Of a stretch of 13,570 nt of DNA, positions 6,839-13,199 are shown piece by piece. Source of the stretch: a bacterium (GTDB taxonomy: Bacteria > Babelota > Babeliae > Babelales > Vermiphilaceae); assembly GCA_030626185.1 (NCBI GenBank), contig DAOUPL010000020.1:1-13570 (forward strand), in the 5' to 3' direction. Position 1 is the first letter of the stretch, and every line of letters begins with the position of its first letter. The notes beneath the pieces are model-generated. The model did no database searches. It was not told where the DNA came from and saw nothing but the letters and a program-made list of their open reading frames with translations. A program made the translations under genes and the position numbers.

Positions 6839-7915
6839 ATGAAACCAAACAAATACAGGCAGTCAATTGTTATTATCACACTACTAATTAATCATTGTCA
6901 CGCTGATGTCTTTAAAGACATTGGATCCTACATAAAGACTGGAGTTGAAGCTACCAAAACAGTTGTTGGTGAAGCTGGTTATAATAAATTCAAAAAGCAT
7001 GTCAAAAAACATGGCTTAAAAAATCAATTTAAAGAAGTTGCTGATCACATAAATTTTGCGGACTACCACTTTGTTGGTACACATAATTCATTTGCAAACA
7101 AAAAAGTTTTTAAGATGTATAACCAACACTGGGCAACAATTACCCAGCAATTAAGATATGGCGTCCGTGGTTTTATGATTGACACGCATTTACACAAAAA
7201 TCAAGTGCTTCTTTGTCACGGTTCCTGCACAGGTCCTGCTGTCTTACAAACAGGTTCCCTAAATCCAAAATACGAAACTTTTGCTAAATCATTAAGGTCA
7301 TTTGTTCAATTTCTAGAAATATATCCAAAAGAAATTTTGTACGTAAATTTAGAAAATCATGCTCCATTAAAAGAAATACAAAAAGTAATCAAAAGTATTC
7401 CAAATCTTGATAAATATTTATTCAAACACACAGATTGGTCTGTTAAATTAAAAAAACAACAATGGCCAACAATCGGTTGGATGAGAAAAAACAATAAACG
7501 AATTATTATTGTTGTTAGCAACAGAAAAATATTAATAAAAGATTACCCAGAACTTTGGAGTACGTTCAAATACAGTTTTGAAAATAATTACAGTACCGTA
7601 AAAGTAGCAGAGCTTTGCCAAGAACGAACCGAAAGCACAAAATACAATTCATCTAGAAAAATAGTAATTTTTAATTGTTTTCGCGAAGTAACAGGATCAC
7701 TTAAAAAAACAATACCATGCAATTCATACAAAAATCTCAAAAGCACTTTAGCCATGTGTCGTATATCTAATTTTGCCAACAATCAATCACCAAATGGACT
7801 TTTTACTGATCGCACGGTTGCTTCTTCTATTGCATTAAAAAAGAAAAAGGAAAAAACTATTTTTGACCTTGTTAACGAAATGAATCTACAAGAAGCACGA
7901 ATAAAACCTAAATAA
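6839..7915 (+). CDS. Secreted PI-PLC X-domain-like phosphodiesterase
   Basis: The 358-residue protein carries an N-terminal export signal (MKPNKYRQ, then SIVIITLLINHCHA) and a TIM-barrel phosphodiesterase domain of the phosphatidylinositol-phospholipase C X-domain type. Key motifs are FVGTHNSFA with His82, ITQQLRYGVRGFMIDTH with Asp115 and His117, and VLLCHGSC with His127. His82 and His127 correspond to the two general acid/base histidines of bacterial PI-PLC. IYPKEILYVNLENHA matches the next barrel strand. The GVRGFMIDTH and LCH forms resemble eukaryote-type secreted members. The start at 6839 is preferred because GAGG lies 6 nt upstream; an in-frame ATG at 6827 adds four residues but has no ribosome-binding site. 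Possible targets are host phosphoinositides or GPI anchors; this is inference. The gene ends 15 nt before the hairpin at 7931. Confidence 0.85.
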   Translation: MKPNKYRQSIVIITLLINHCHADVFKDIGSYIKTGVEATKTVVGEAGYNKFKKHVKKHGLKNQFKEVADHINFADYHFVGTHNSFANKKVFKMYNQHWATITQQLRYGVRGFMIDTHLHKNQVLLCHGSCTGPAVLQTGSLNPKYETFAKSLRSFVQFLEIYPKEILYVNLENHAPLKEIQKVIKSIPNLDKYLFKHTDWSVKLKKQQWPTIGWMRKNNKRIIIVVSNRKILIKDYPELWSTFKYSFENNYSTVKVAELCQERTESTKYNSSRKIVIFNCFREVTGSLKKTIPCNSYKNLKSTLAMCRISNFANNQSPNGLFTDRTVASSIALKKKKEKTIFDLVNEMNLQEARIKPK

Positions 7916-7930
7916 CATTTTTTGATTATT

Positions 7931-7974
7931 GTAAAAATAGCGATATCTTAAATTATAGATGTCGCTATTTTTAC
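7931..7974 (+). terminator. Long intergenic hairpin (terminator and/or glyA leader element)
   Basis: The 18-nt arms at 7931-7948 and 7957-7974 pair completely, with one G-U pair, around the 8-nt loop TAAATTAT. The right arm ends in CTATTTTTAC and the left begins GTAAAAATAG, so the T tract is inside the stem as in bidirectional terminators. It lies 15 nt after the PI-PLC-like gene and only 10 nt before glyA. Confidence 0.75.
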
Positions 7975-7984
7975 GAAAGTCATT

Positions 7985-9151
7985 ATGCCATTTATAAACG
8001 ATAATGCCATTGAAGCCTTAATTACCAAAGAACAAGAACGCCAAGAAAACGAAATTAGTTTAATCGCTTCAGAAAATTATGCTTCACAAAGTGTACGTGA
8101 GGCACAATCATCCGTGCTGACTAATAAGTATGCCGAAGGTTACCCTGGCAAACGTTATTATGCGGGATGCAAAATTGTTGATGAAGTTGAACAATTAGCA
8201 ATTGATCGTTGTAAAAAATTATTTAACGTTGAGCACGCCAATGTGCAACCACATGCAGGGTCACAAGCAAATATCGCTGTATATTTTGCATTTTTGCAAC
8301 CTGGTGACACTATTTTAGGTATGTCGTTAGCGCACGGTGGGCATTTAACACACGGGCATAAAGTTAATATTTCTGGCACATATTTTAATACTGTTCATTA
8401 CGGCGTAAAAAAAGATGATGAGCGCATCGATTATGACCAAATAAACGAACTCGCACAGAAACACAAACCAAAATTAATTATCGTTGGCGCATCAGCATAT
8501 TCTCGCACTATCGATTTTGCACGTTGTGCCGAAATTGCCAAAGAACACAACACTTTGTTACTTGCTGATGTTGCACACATTGCTGGCTTAATTGCTACTA
8601 ATCTACATCCATCACCAGCACAATTTGCTGACGTTATCACTTCTACAACGCACAAAACATTACGTGGCCCACGTGGTGGATTAATTATGTGCAAAGCAAA
8701 ACATGCAGAAAAGATTGACCGTGCCATAATGCCCGGAACACAAGGTGGCCCATTTATGCACACCATTGCGGCAAAAGCAGTTTGTTTTTATGAGGCTATG
8801 CAGCCATCATTTATAACATATCAAAAACAAGTGATTAAAAATGCACAAGCTATGGCAAAAGTATTTGCTGATCTTGGTTATCGCATTGTCAGCGGTGGCA
8901 CAGATAATCATTTATTTATTGTTGATCTTTCAAGCAAAAATATTACCGGTCTTGAAGCTGAACAACGCCTTGCAGACAATGGCATAAATGTCAGCAGAAG
9001 TTGTATTCCATTTGATACACAAAAACCCTGGATTACTAGTGGTATTCGCATCGGTACACCGGCGATAACTACGCGTGGGTATAAAGAAACTGACGCACAA
9101 CAACTTGTTGAGCGCATTGATCATATTTTACAAAAAAAAATTGTTGCGTAA
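7985..9151 (+). CDS. glyA: Serine hydroxymethyltransferase
   Basis: A PLP enzyme that interconverts serine and glycine while loading tetrahydrofolate with a one-carbon unit. Family motifs appear in order: ISLIASENYAS, LTNKYAEGYPGKRYY, NVQPHAGSQAN, MSLAHGGHLTHG, DVAHIAGLIA, and the PLP-lysine motif TSTTHKTLRGPRGG with Schiff-base Lys224. FPG is replaced by MPGTQGGP, and TSGIRIGTPAITTRG closes the active site. The protein has 388 residues, whereas typical bacterial enzymes have about 415-420. The N-terminus starts about 10-15 residues late and the C-terminus stops early at LVERIDHILQKK. All catalytic segments remain, so it should be active. The ribosome-binding site is weak and lies against the foot of the hairpin at 7931-7974. 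Confidence 0.97.
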   Translation: MPFINDNAIEALITKEQERQENEISLIASENYASQSVREAQSSVLTNKYAEGYPGKRYYAGCKIVDEVEQLAIDRCKKLFNVEHANVQPHAGSQANIAVYFAFLQPGDTILGMSLAHGGHLTHGHKVNISGTYFNTVHYGVKKDDERIDYDQINELAQKHKPKLIIVGASAYSRTIDFARCAEIAKEHNTLLLADVAHIAGLIATNLHPSPAQFADVITSTTHKTLRGPRGGLIMCKAKHAEKIDRAIMPGTQGGPFMHTIAAKAVCFYEAMQPSFITYQKQVIKNAQAMAKVFADLGYRIVSGGTDNHLFIVDLSSKNITGLEAEQRLADNGINVSRSCIPFDTQKPWITSGIRIGTPAITTRGYKETDAQQLVERIDHILQKKIVA

Positions 9152-9189
9152 TCATCAAAAGCTCTTGAACATTAACAATAATTTTTGCG

Positions 9190-9957
9190 TTAAATAGAAT
9201 ATGTAATAAAATCATGAGAATCCATTTTTTTTCTCATAACACTATCAACATTATCGACAGGTATATCTTTTTCAATCATGGCATAAAATGAATCATTCCC
9301 TTGATAACTAACAAAGCGCGCATACTCAATACACGAATCATCATAAAAATATAGCTTACTCATTGTAAAATGAGCATTATCAAAAGAATCTTTTGGTACA
9401 TTTGTTGCCTTACACTTTACTCCACTCTTAATCCATTGTGGAAAAACAATTTGCTTTACTCTATCTGCCAAGACAAGTTTATCAATAATTTTTATAATCT
9501 CTTTTGGAATGCCATACTCATTTCGCATCAAAGAATACACCTGCAACACAACACGCATCGGTACCACAAACTGATCATACGCCAATTGTATTTCATTTAA
9601 CGGTATAGGCTGATATTGAGAAAAGTTTAAAATCACACCTTTGTGTGACTTATCCATAAAATCATACTTTAACTTGTTTGTGCTTTGCTCACAATAATAT
9701 TCAACCAAATTTTTTAGTCGTACATCACACGAAACTGCACACCACCCGCCCTTTAATTTCTGTATCGTGCAATACACAAGCATACCCAAAACATACTGAT
9801 ACTGATCATTCAACTTTTTTTTGCATTCATCGCTCATGATATTTTCTGGAATACAATCTTTTGGATTGTAAAAGATGTTGATAAAACGTAAGCACATCCA
9901 TAAGCTGGTTGGTAAAAGATAGTACATTTGGCGCTTCGAGAACAAAACATTTATCAC
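9190..9957 (-). CDS. Downstream reading frame of the frameshifted exported protein
   Basis: This frame would be called alone by an automatic annotator, as a 255-residue hypothetical starting at GTG. It encodes the bulk of the protein, including a Cys-containing segment around GGWCAVSCDVRLKNLVEYYC and the C-terminus YFYDDSCIEYARFVSYQG. No domain is recognised. I think the first 25 or so residues of this version are out-of-frame translation and that its true N-terminus lies in the frame starting at 10027. If the frameshift is real, expression from the GTG is doubtful because no ribosome-binding site precedes it. It ends 38 nt from glyA, facing it. Confidence 0.4.
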   Translation of the reverse strand: MINVLFSKRQMYYLLPTSLWMCLRFINIFYNPKDCIPENIMSDECKKKLNDQYQYVLGMLVYCTIQKLKGGWCAVSCDVRLKNLVEYYCEQSTNKLKYDFMDKSHKGVILNFSQYQPIPLNEIQLAYDQFVVPMRVVLQVYSLMRNEYGIPKEIIKIIDKLVLADRVKQIVFPQWIKSGVKCKATNVPKDSFDNAHFTMSKLYFYDDSCIEYARFVSYQGNDSFYAMIEKDIPVDNVDSVMRKKMDSHDFITYSI

Positions 9958-10027
9958 TGAACATTACAATATCCATTGCGCAAACATTACCGCATACAAA
10001 TAAAAAAGCTAAACCAAGTTGTTTCAT
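9190..10027 (-). pseudogene. Exported protein of unknown function, split by a single-base frameshift
   Basis: The 5' part reads from an ATG at 10027 with AGGA 6 nt upstream and gives a good signal peptide (MKQLGLAFLFVCGNVCA, then MDIVMFSDKCF). This frame stops at 9827. A second open frame covers the same DNA from 9957 to 9190. Its only early start is a GTG without a ribosome-binding site, and its first residues look unlike a normal N-terminus. The span is 838 bp, which is 3n+1, so removing one base joins both frames into about 278 residues. The likeliest sites are two AAAA runs (plus strand 9883-9886 or 9870-9873), giving LTFINIFYNPKD or LTFYQHLYNPKD. The fused protein is unrecognised; several Cys and an MDIVMFSDKCFVLEAP start recall secreted proteins with a Skp/BTB-like first strand, a weak idea. 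It may be a decayed gene or an assembly error. Confidence 0.7.
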
Positions 10028-10058
10028 AATCATCCTGTTTGTTTTACAAATAAAACTT

Positions 10059-10067
10059 ATTATAACA
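10059..10067 (-). promoter_or_regulatory. Extended -10 promoter of the frameshifted gene
   Basis: On the minus strand TGTTATAAT forms a perfect extended -10 element (TG-n-TATAAT). Transcription would start near 10052 and leave a 25-nt leader before the ATG at 10027. No good -35 box is present, as is allowed for extended -10 promoters. An intact promoter favours a recent frameshift. Confidence 0.55.
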
Positions 10068-10090
10068 TTTTCTTCACTAACGATTTTACT

Positions 10091-10096
10091 TATAAT
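10091..10096 (+). promoter_or_regulatory. Candidate -10 box for the 10172 ankyrin gene
   Basis: A perfect TATAAT lies 75 nt before the ATG at 10172, with no convincing -35 element. AATAAT at 10109-10114 is an alternative. The 138-nt divergent intergenic region is too AT-rich for a firm choice. Confidence 0.3.
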
Positions 10097-10171
10097 TTGA
10101 ATTTAAACAATAATGACGTTATTCTTTTTTGAAAAGTTTAAAAATTAATGCGTTAACTTCCGAAAGATCCT

Positions 10172-10858
10172 ATGCTCACTCTATTGTTACCATTATTGTT
10201 TTCTATAACAACACTCAGCCAACAAGAAATTTGTATTCCAATTAACGAATGGCACCAAAACTTCTATCTACCCAGTGAAAAATCACCACAGTTTATTTAC
10301 CATCGCCAAACCGGTAAAACGATGCAACACTTTACGCTTTTATATCTTATTCAGGATGGACAAAATGATATTTTACAACAGTTATTAACAAACAATTTTA
10401 TTCCACAAGAATGTTTTTTTAACGAATATAACCAAAGTGCATTACACATCGCATGTTTTCCAGATACCATTTCTACAGAAACATTTAAAGTATTACTCAC
10501 CTACCAATTCAGCCCGATAAATATCAATAGCACCAACAATAGTAGCGCTATTGATACAGAAATCTACATACTACATTCACTACTTACACAAAATCAAATT
10601 GAAAAATGTTGTTGTTTTCTCACATATGCAAAAAACATTAACGTTAATACCCAAGATTGTTCTGGTTTAACACCACTGCATATCGCGACCAAGAAAAACT
10701 TTATACCAATCATAAAGCTTTTACTTGATTATGGTGCTAACCCATGGATACGATGCAATAAAAACATGCTTCCAGTTCACTATCTCCAAGATGACAACGA
10801 TCCCGAAGTTTACAAACTTTTATGGACAACAATGTCTTCCACAATTTGCAATTCTTAG
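10172..10858 (+). CDS. Secreted ankyrin-repeat protein
   Basis: The 228-residue protein starts with a leucine-rich export signal (MLTLLLPLLFSITTLS) and then carries degenerate ankyrin repeats. The clearest is at residues about 163-192, CSGLTPLHIATKKNF with IIKLLLDYGANPW, which is a near-consensus repeat. Earlier ones lie near 55-80 (TLLYLIQDGQNDILQQLL) and 88-115 (NQSALHIACF...FKVLLTYQF). A last half-repeat reads NMLPVHYLQDDNDPEVYKLLW. It belongs to the same general class as the following genes but lacks their shared N-terminal sequence and upstream block. The ribosome-binding site is weak. Its TAG stop is the first codon-sized piece of the 71-nt block shared by the next three genes. Ankyrin repeats mediate protein binding; a host target is inference. 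Confidence 0.85.
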   Translation: MLTLLLPLLFSITTLSQQEICIPINEWHQNFYLPSEKSPQFIYHRQTGKTMQHFTLLYLIQDGQNDILQQLLTNNFIPQECFFNEYNQSALHIACFPDTISTETFKVLLTYQFSPININSTNNSSAIDTEIYILHSLLTQNQIEKCCCFLTYAKNINVNTQDCSGLTPLHIATKKNFIPIIKLLLDYGANPWIRCNKNMLPVHYLQDDNDPEVYKLLWTTMSSTICNS

Positions 10859-10926
10859 GCAAAAAGCAATTTTATAGATAAACTTATCATCGATGGTAAT
10901 TACACACAACGCATTAAGGAATTTTC
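10856..10926 (+). promoter_or_regulatory. 71-nt conserved upstream block, copy 1
   Basis: This block abuts the ATG of the 10927 gene and matches copies at 11870 and 13129 without gaps. The core ATGGTAATTACACACAAC is identical in all three copies. A plausible -10 is GGTAAT (10895-10900); the aligned -35 is TTATAG (10872-10877), weaker than in the other copies. Two adjacent 8-bp palindromes, CATCGATG and GTAATTAC, look operator-like. AAGGA serves as the ribosome-binding site. Confidence 0.75.
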
Positions 10927-11787
10927 ATGCATCAAACATCAAAAATATTATTTATTGCACTTTTGATTATACAAAGCAGTTCTGCAAGCCAAGAATTTGA
11001 CATAAATACGCTGAATCAAGAAGACAAAAAAACTTTGGTACGAACGTTAGCTAAATCTTTTTATCCGACTCTCAAATATGGAAAATCAGGTACTTTTTCA
11101 CAAAAAGTAGCGGAAGAAAACTTTTATCAAGAAGTTATGGGAAACAAAAAAGACATTACCGAACTAGTCACTCTTGACCAACTAAAAAATGCCTTTTTTA
11201 ATGCTGTTTGGTTAAAAAAACCTAACGAAATCGAACTTGCACAAAATATTATTTCACTTATGATCAACCTTGGTGTTGATATAAACAGTACAACTGACAC
11301 AGAAAAAAATATATTAATGCATGCATGTCAATGGAACGTTGAAATTGTGCCTTTTTTACTTTGCAACGGAGCAAATGTAACACATGTAAGTGAAGATAAC
11401 AAAACTGTATTACATTGTTTATTTCAAAATTCTGCGCATCACCGTGATATTAACATCCTATCAGAACTAATTCCCCTTCTGATTGACGCTGGAGTTAACG
11501 TTAATCATCAATACACATTAACGGATGCATGTCACCATGCTCCTAAAGCAGTACCGTATTTACTAGCTGCTGATTGTAACATCGATGTTGTAGATAGTAA
11601 AAAATTTGCGCCACTACAAATTTTGTTTAATTATTCAACAGGTAATTTTAATGCTACTAGATGCTTGCTTGATGCTGGTGCTGACCCAACCGTTAAAAAC
11701 AAATTAGGACTTTCTTTGCTAGAAATTGCAATCTACTATAAAAATCTTGAACTTACACAACTATTACGTAATGCTGACGCCAAATAA
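10927..11787 (+). CDS. Secreted ankyrin-type protein, tandem paralogue 1
   Basis: The 286-residue protein has an export signal MHQTSKILFIALLIIQSSSA, then an N-terminal domain shared with the next two genes (FDINTLNQEDKKTLVRTLA, FYQEVM, ELVTLDQLKNAFFNAVW). It then has irregular ankyrin-like repeats starting near residues 127 (NILMHACQWNVEIVPFLLCN), 158, 198, 227 (APLQILFNYS...CLLDAGADP) and 260. One unit (LTDACHHAPKAVPYLLAADC) is only about 25 residues long, shorter than the standard 33. A strong AAGGA ribosome-binding site precedes the ATG, and an intrinsic terminator follows at 11813. The N-terminal domain is not recognised. Role as a secreted binding protein or effector is inference from the repeats, the export signal and the tandem duplication. 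Confidence 0.88.
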   Translation: MHQTSKILFIALLIIQSSSASQEFDINTLNQEDKKTLVRTLAKSFYPTLKYGKSGTFSQKVAEENFYQEVMGNKKDITELVTLDQLKNAFFNAVWLKKPNEIELAQNIISLMINLGVDINSTTDTEKNILMHACQWNVEIVPFLLCNGANVTHVSEDNKTVLHCLFQNSAHHRDINILSELIPLLIDAGVNVNHQYTLTDACHHAPKAVPYLLAADCNIDVVDSKKFAPLQILFNYSTGNFNATRCLLDAGADPTVKNKLGLSLLEIAIYYKNLELTQLLRNADAK

Positions 11788-11812
11788 AATATACTTTTCA
11801 CTGTATAAAATT

Positions 11813-11838
11813 GCCCCGAATTAATCGGGGCTTTTTTT
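11813..11838 (+). terminator. Rho-independent terminator after the 10927 gene
   Basis: GCCCCGA (11813-11819) pairs with TCGGGGC (11825-11831) around a 5-nt loop and is followed by seven Ts. It is the strongest GC stem in the island, and a decayed duplicate occurs after the next gene. Confidence 0.93.
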
Positions 11839-11869
11839 GATCTTTAAACCCAAAATCACCACTAATCCA

Positions 11870-11940
11870 TAGGCAAAAAGCAATTTTGTCGATAAACTCA
11901 TCATCGATGGTAATTACACACAACATGTTAGGGAATTTTC
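11870..11940 (+). promoter_or_regulatory. 71-nt conserved upstream block, copy 2
   Basis: This block contains TTGTCG (11886-11891), a 17-nt spacer and GGTAAT (11909-11914), a plausible promoter. The palindromes CATCGATG and GTAATTAC are both intact, and AGGGA is the ribosome-binding site. Similarity to copy 3 extends leftwards through the intergenic DNA into the preceding terminator, so the duplicated unit is larger than the block. Confidence 0.8.
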
Positions 11941-13047
11941 ATGCATAAAGCATCAAAAATATTATTTATTGCATTATTGGCTGCACAAGGCAGCTTTGCA
12001 AGCCAAGTTTTTGATTTAAATACGCTAGATCCAGAATACAAAGAAACTTTGGTAAAGCAGTTAGCTCAATACTTTTATCCTACCGTGTTTATACCACAAT
12101 CTATACAAGCAGAAATAGAAGAAACAAGACAATTATTTTATCAAGAGGTTATGGAAAATAATAAATCTGTTGACGAATTAGTCACTTATGACCAACTAAA
12201 AGGTGCCTTTTTTAGTGCTGTTTGGTTAGATGGTCCTAAAAACACTAAACTTGTAAAAGACATTATTTCACTAATGATTGACCTTGGTGTTGATATAAAC
12301 ACTACAACTAATACAAACAAAGAAAATATATTAATGCTTGCATGTCAACTTAACGATAAAATTGTACCATTTTTACTCAATAAAGGAGCAGATATAAAAT
12401 ACATAAACAAAGATAATCAAACTGCTTTACACTACGCATTTTATAATCGCTCACACAACTGTGATAAAACTATTGTCCCTAAATTAGTCTCTCTTCTTAT
12501 TAACGCTGGAGTTAACGTTAATCATCAAGACACATTAACATGTGCATGTTGGTATGCTCCTGAAGCAGGATCATATTTACTAGCTGCTGGTTGCAACATT
12601 GATGTTGTAAATGTTGATGATCTTACTCCACTACAAATTTTGTGTTATAATCCAAGAAATAAGTTTGACGCTATCGTCTGTTTACTTAATGCTGGGGCTG
12701 ATCCAAAGGTTAGAAATAAAAACGGCTTAACCCCGCTACAAACAGTAATCAATGATTGCCCAAAACTTGTACCTCACTTAATTAATGCTGGGGCTAATGC
12801 AAATCGCTCACATTACGTCTTAGGAACCTTATTACATAAAGCATGTGCTCATCACCCCGAGCTTATACCAGATCTATTACGCGGTGGTGCCAATCCAAAC
12901 TTTATAAATAAAGATGACTGGAAACCATTAGATATCTTCGATGGTTTTCAATACGATAATCCTGATTACCAAAATCTCAGAGATCTTCTTGTTAATGCCA
13001 TGAACAATGATTATGACAAACAAATTGAAGAACATTACAGTCAGTAA
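11941..13047 (+). CDS. Secreted ankyrin-type protein, tandem paralogue 2
   Basis: The 368-residue protein is the longest of the tandem family. It has the export signal MHKASKILFIALLAAQGSFA, the shared N-terminal domain (FDLNTLDPEYKETLVKQLA, LFYQEVMENN, ELVTYDQLKGAFFSAVW) and ankyrin-like repeats from about residue 130 onward. It aligns with the 286-residue neighbour through GADPKVRNKNGL, then adds about two repeats: GLTPLQTVINDCPKLVPHLI near 261 and LGTLLHKACAHHPELIPDLL near 293. It ends in a further partial repeat (WKPLDIF, NLRDLLVNAM). The same short repeat unit is present (LTCACWYAPEAGSYLLAAGC). A 25-bp stretch inside the repeats is identical to its neighbour, which fits recent duplication or gene conversion. 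A weakened terminator follows at 13071. Confidence 0.88.
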   Translation: MHKASKILFIALLAAQGSFASQVFDLNTLDPEYKETLVKQLAQYFYPTVFIPQSIQAEIEETRQLFYQEVMENNKSVDELVTYDQLKGAFFSAVWLDGPKNTKLVKDIISLMIDLGVDINTTTNTNKENILMLACQLNDKIVPFLLNKGADIKYINKDNQTALHYAFYNRSHNCDKTIVPKLVSLLINAGVNVNHQDTLTCACWYAPEAGSYLLAAGCNIDVVNVDDLTPLQILCYNPRNKFDAIVCLLNAGADPKVRNKNGLTPLQTVINDCPKLVPHLINAGANANRSHYVLGTLLHKACAHHPELIPDLLRGGANPNFINKDDWKPLDIFDGFQYDNPDYQNLRDLLVNAMNNDYDKQIEEHYSQ

Positions 13048-13070
13048 AACATTTTTCACAACACAAATCT

Positions 13071-13094
13071 GCCCCGATTGCCTCGGCGCTTTTT
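13071..13094 (+). terminator. Decayed copy of the island terminator
   Basis: GCCCCGA (13071-13077) faces TCGGCGC (13083-13089). One C-C mismatch interrupts the 7-bp stem that is perfect at 11813, and five Ts follow instead of seven. It probably works less well, allowing some read-through into the 13200 gene. Confidence 0.6.
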
Positions 13095-13128
13095 ATTAAT
13101 CTTTAATCCCAAAATCACAACTAATTCA

Positions 13129-13199
13129 TAGGTAAAAAGCAATTTTGTCGATAAACTCATAATCAATGGTAATTACACACAACACGTTGAAAGATTTTC
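13129..13199 (+). promoter_or_regulatory. 71-nt conserved upstream block, copy 3
   Basis: TTGTCG (13145-13150), a 17-nt spacer and GGTAAT (13168-13173) are kept, as is GTAATTAC. The CATCGATG palindrome is broken by two changes (now AATCAATG), and the ribosome-binding site is degraded to GAAAG. This copy therefore keeps the promoter-like core but has lost other elements. Confidence 0.75.

Noticed and set aside
8158..9124. Minus-strand open frames inside glyA
   Set aside because: glyA is conserved over its whole length, and the antisense frames are cysteine-rich, low-plausibility translations without start signals.
9870..9886. Programmed frameshifting or transcript slippage in the 9190-10027 gene
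   Set aside because: The runs are only four bases long and there is no internal Shine-Dalgarno, slippery heptamer or following structure.
9909..10100. 63-codon plus-strand frame across the divergent intergenic region
   Set aside because: It runs antisense through the signal peptide and promoter of the minus-strand gene and has no ribosome-binding site.
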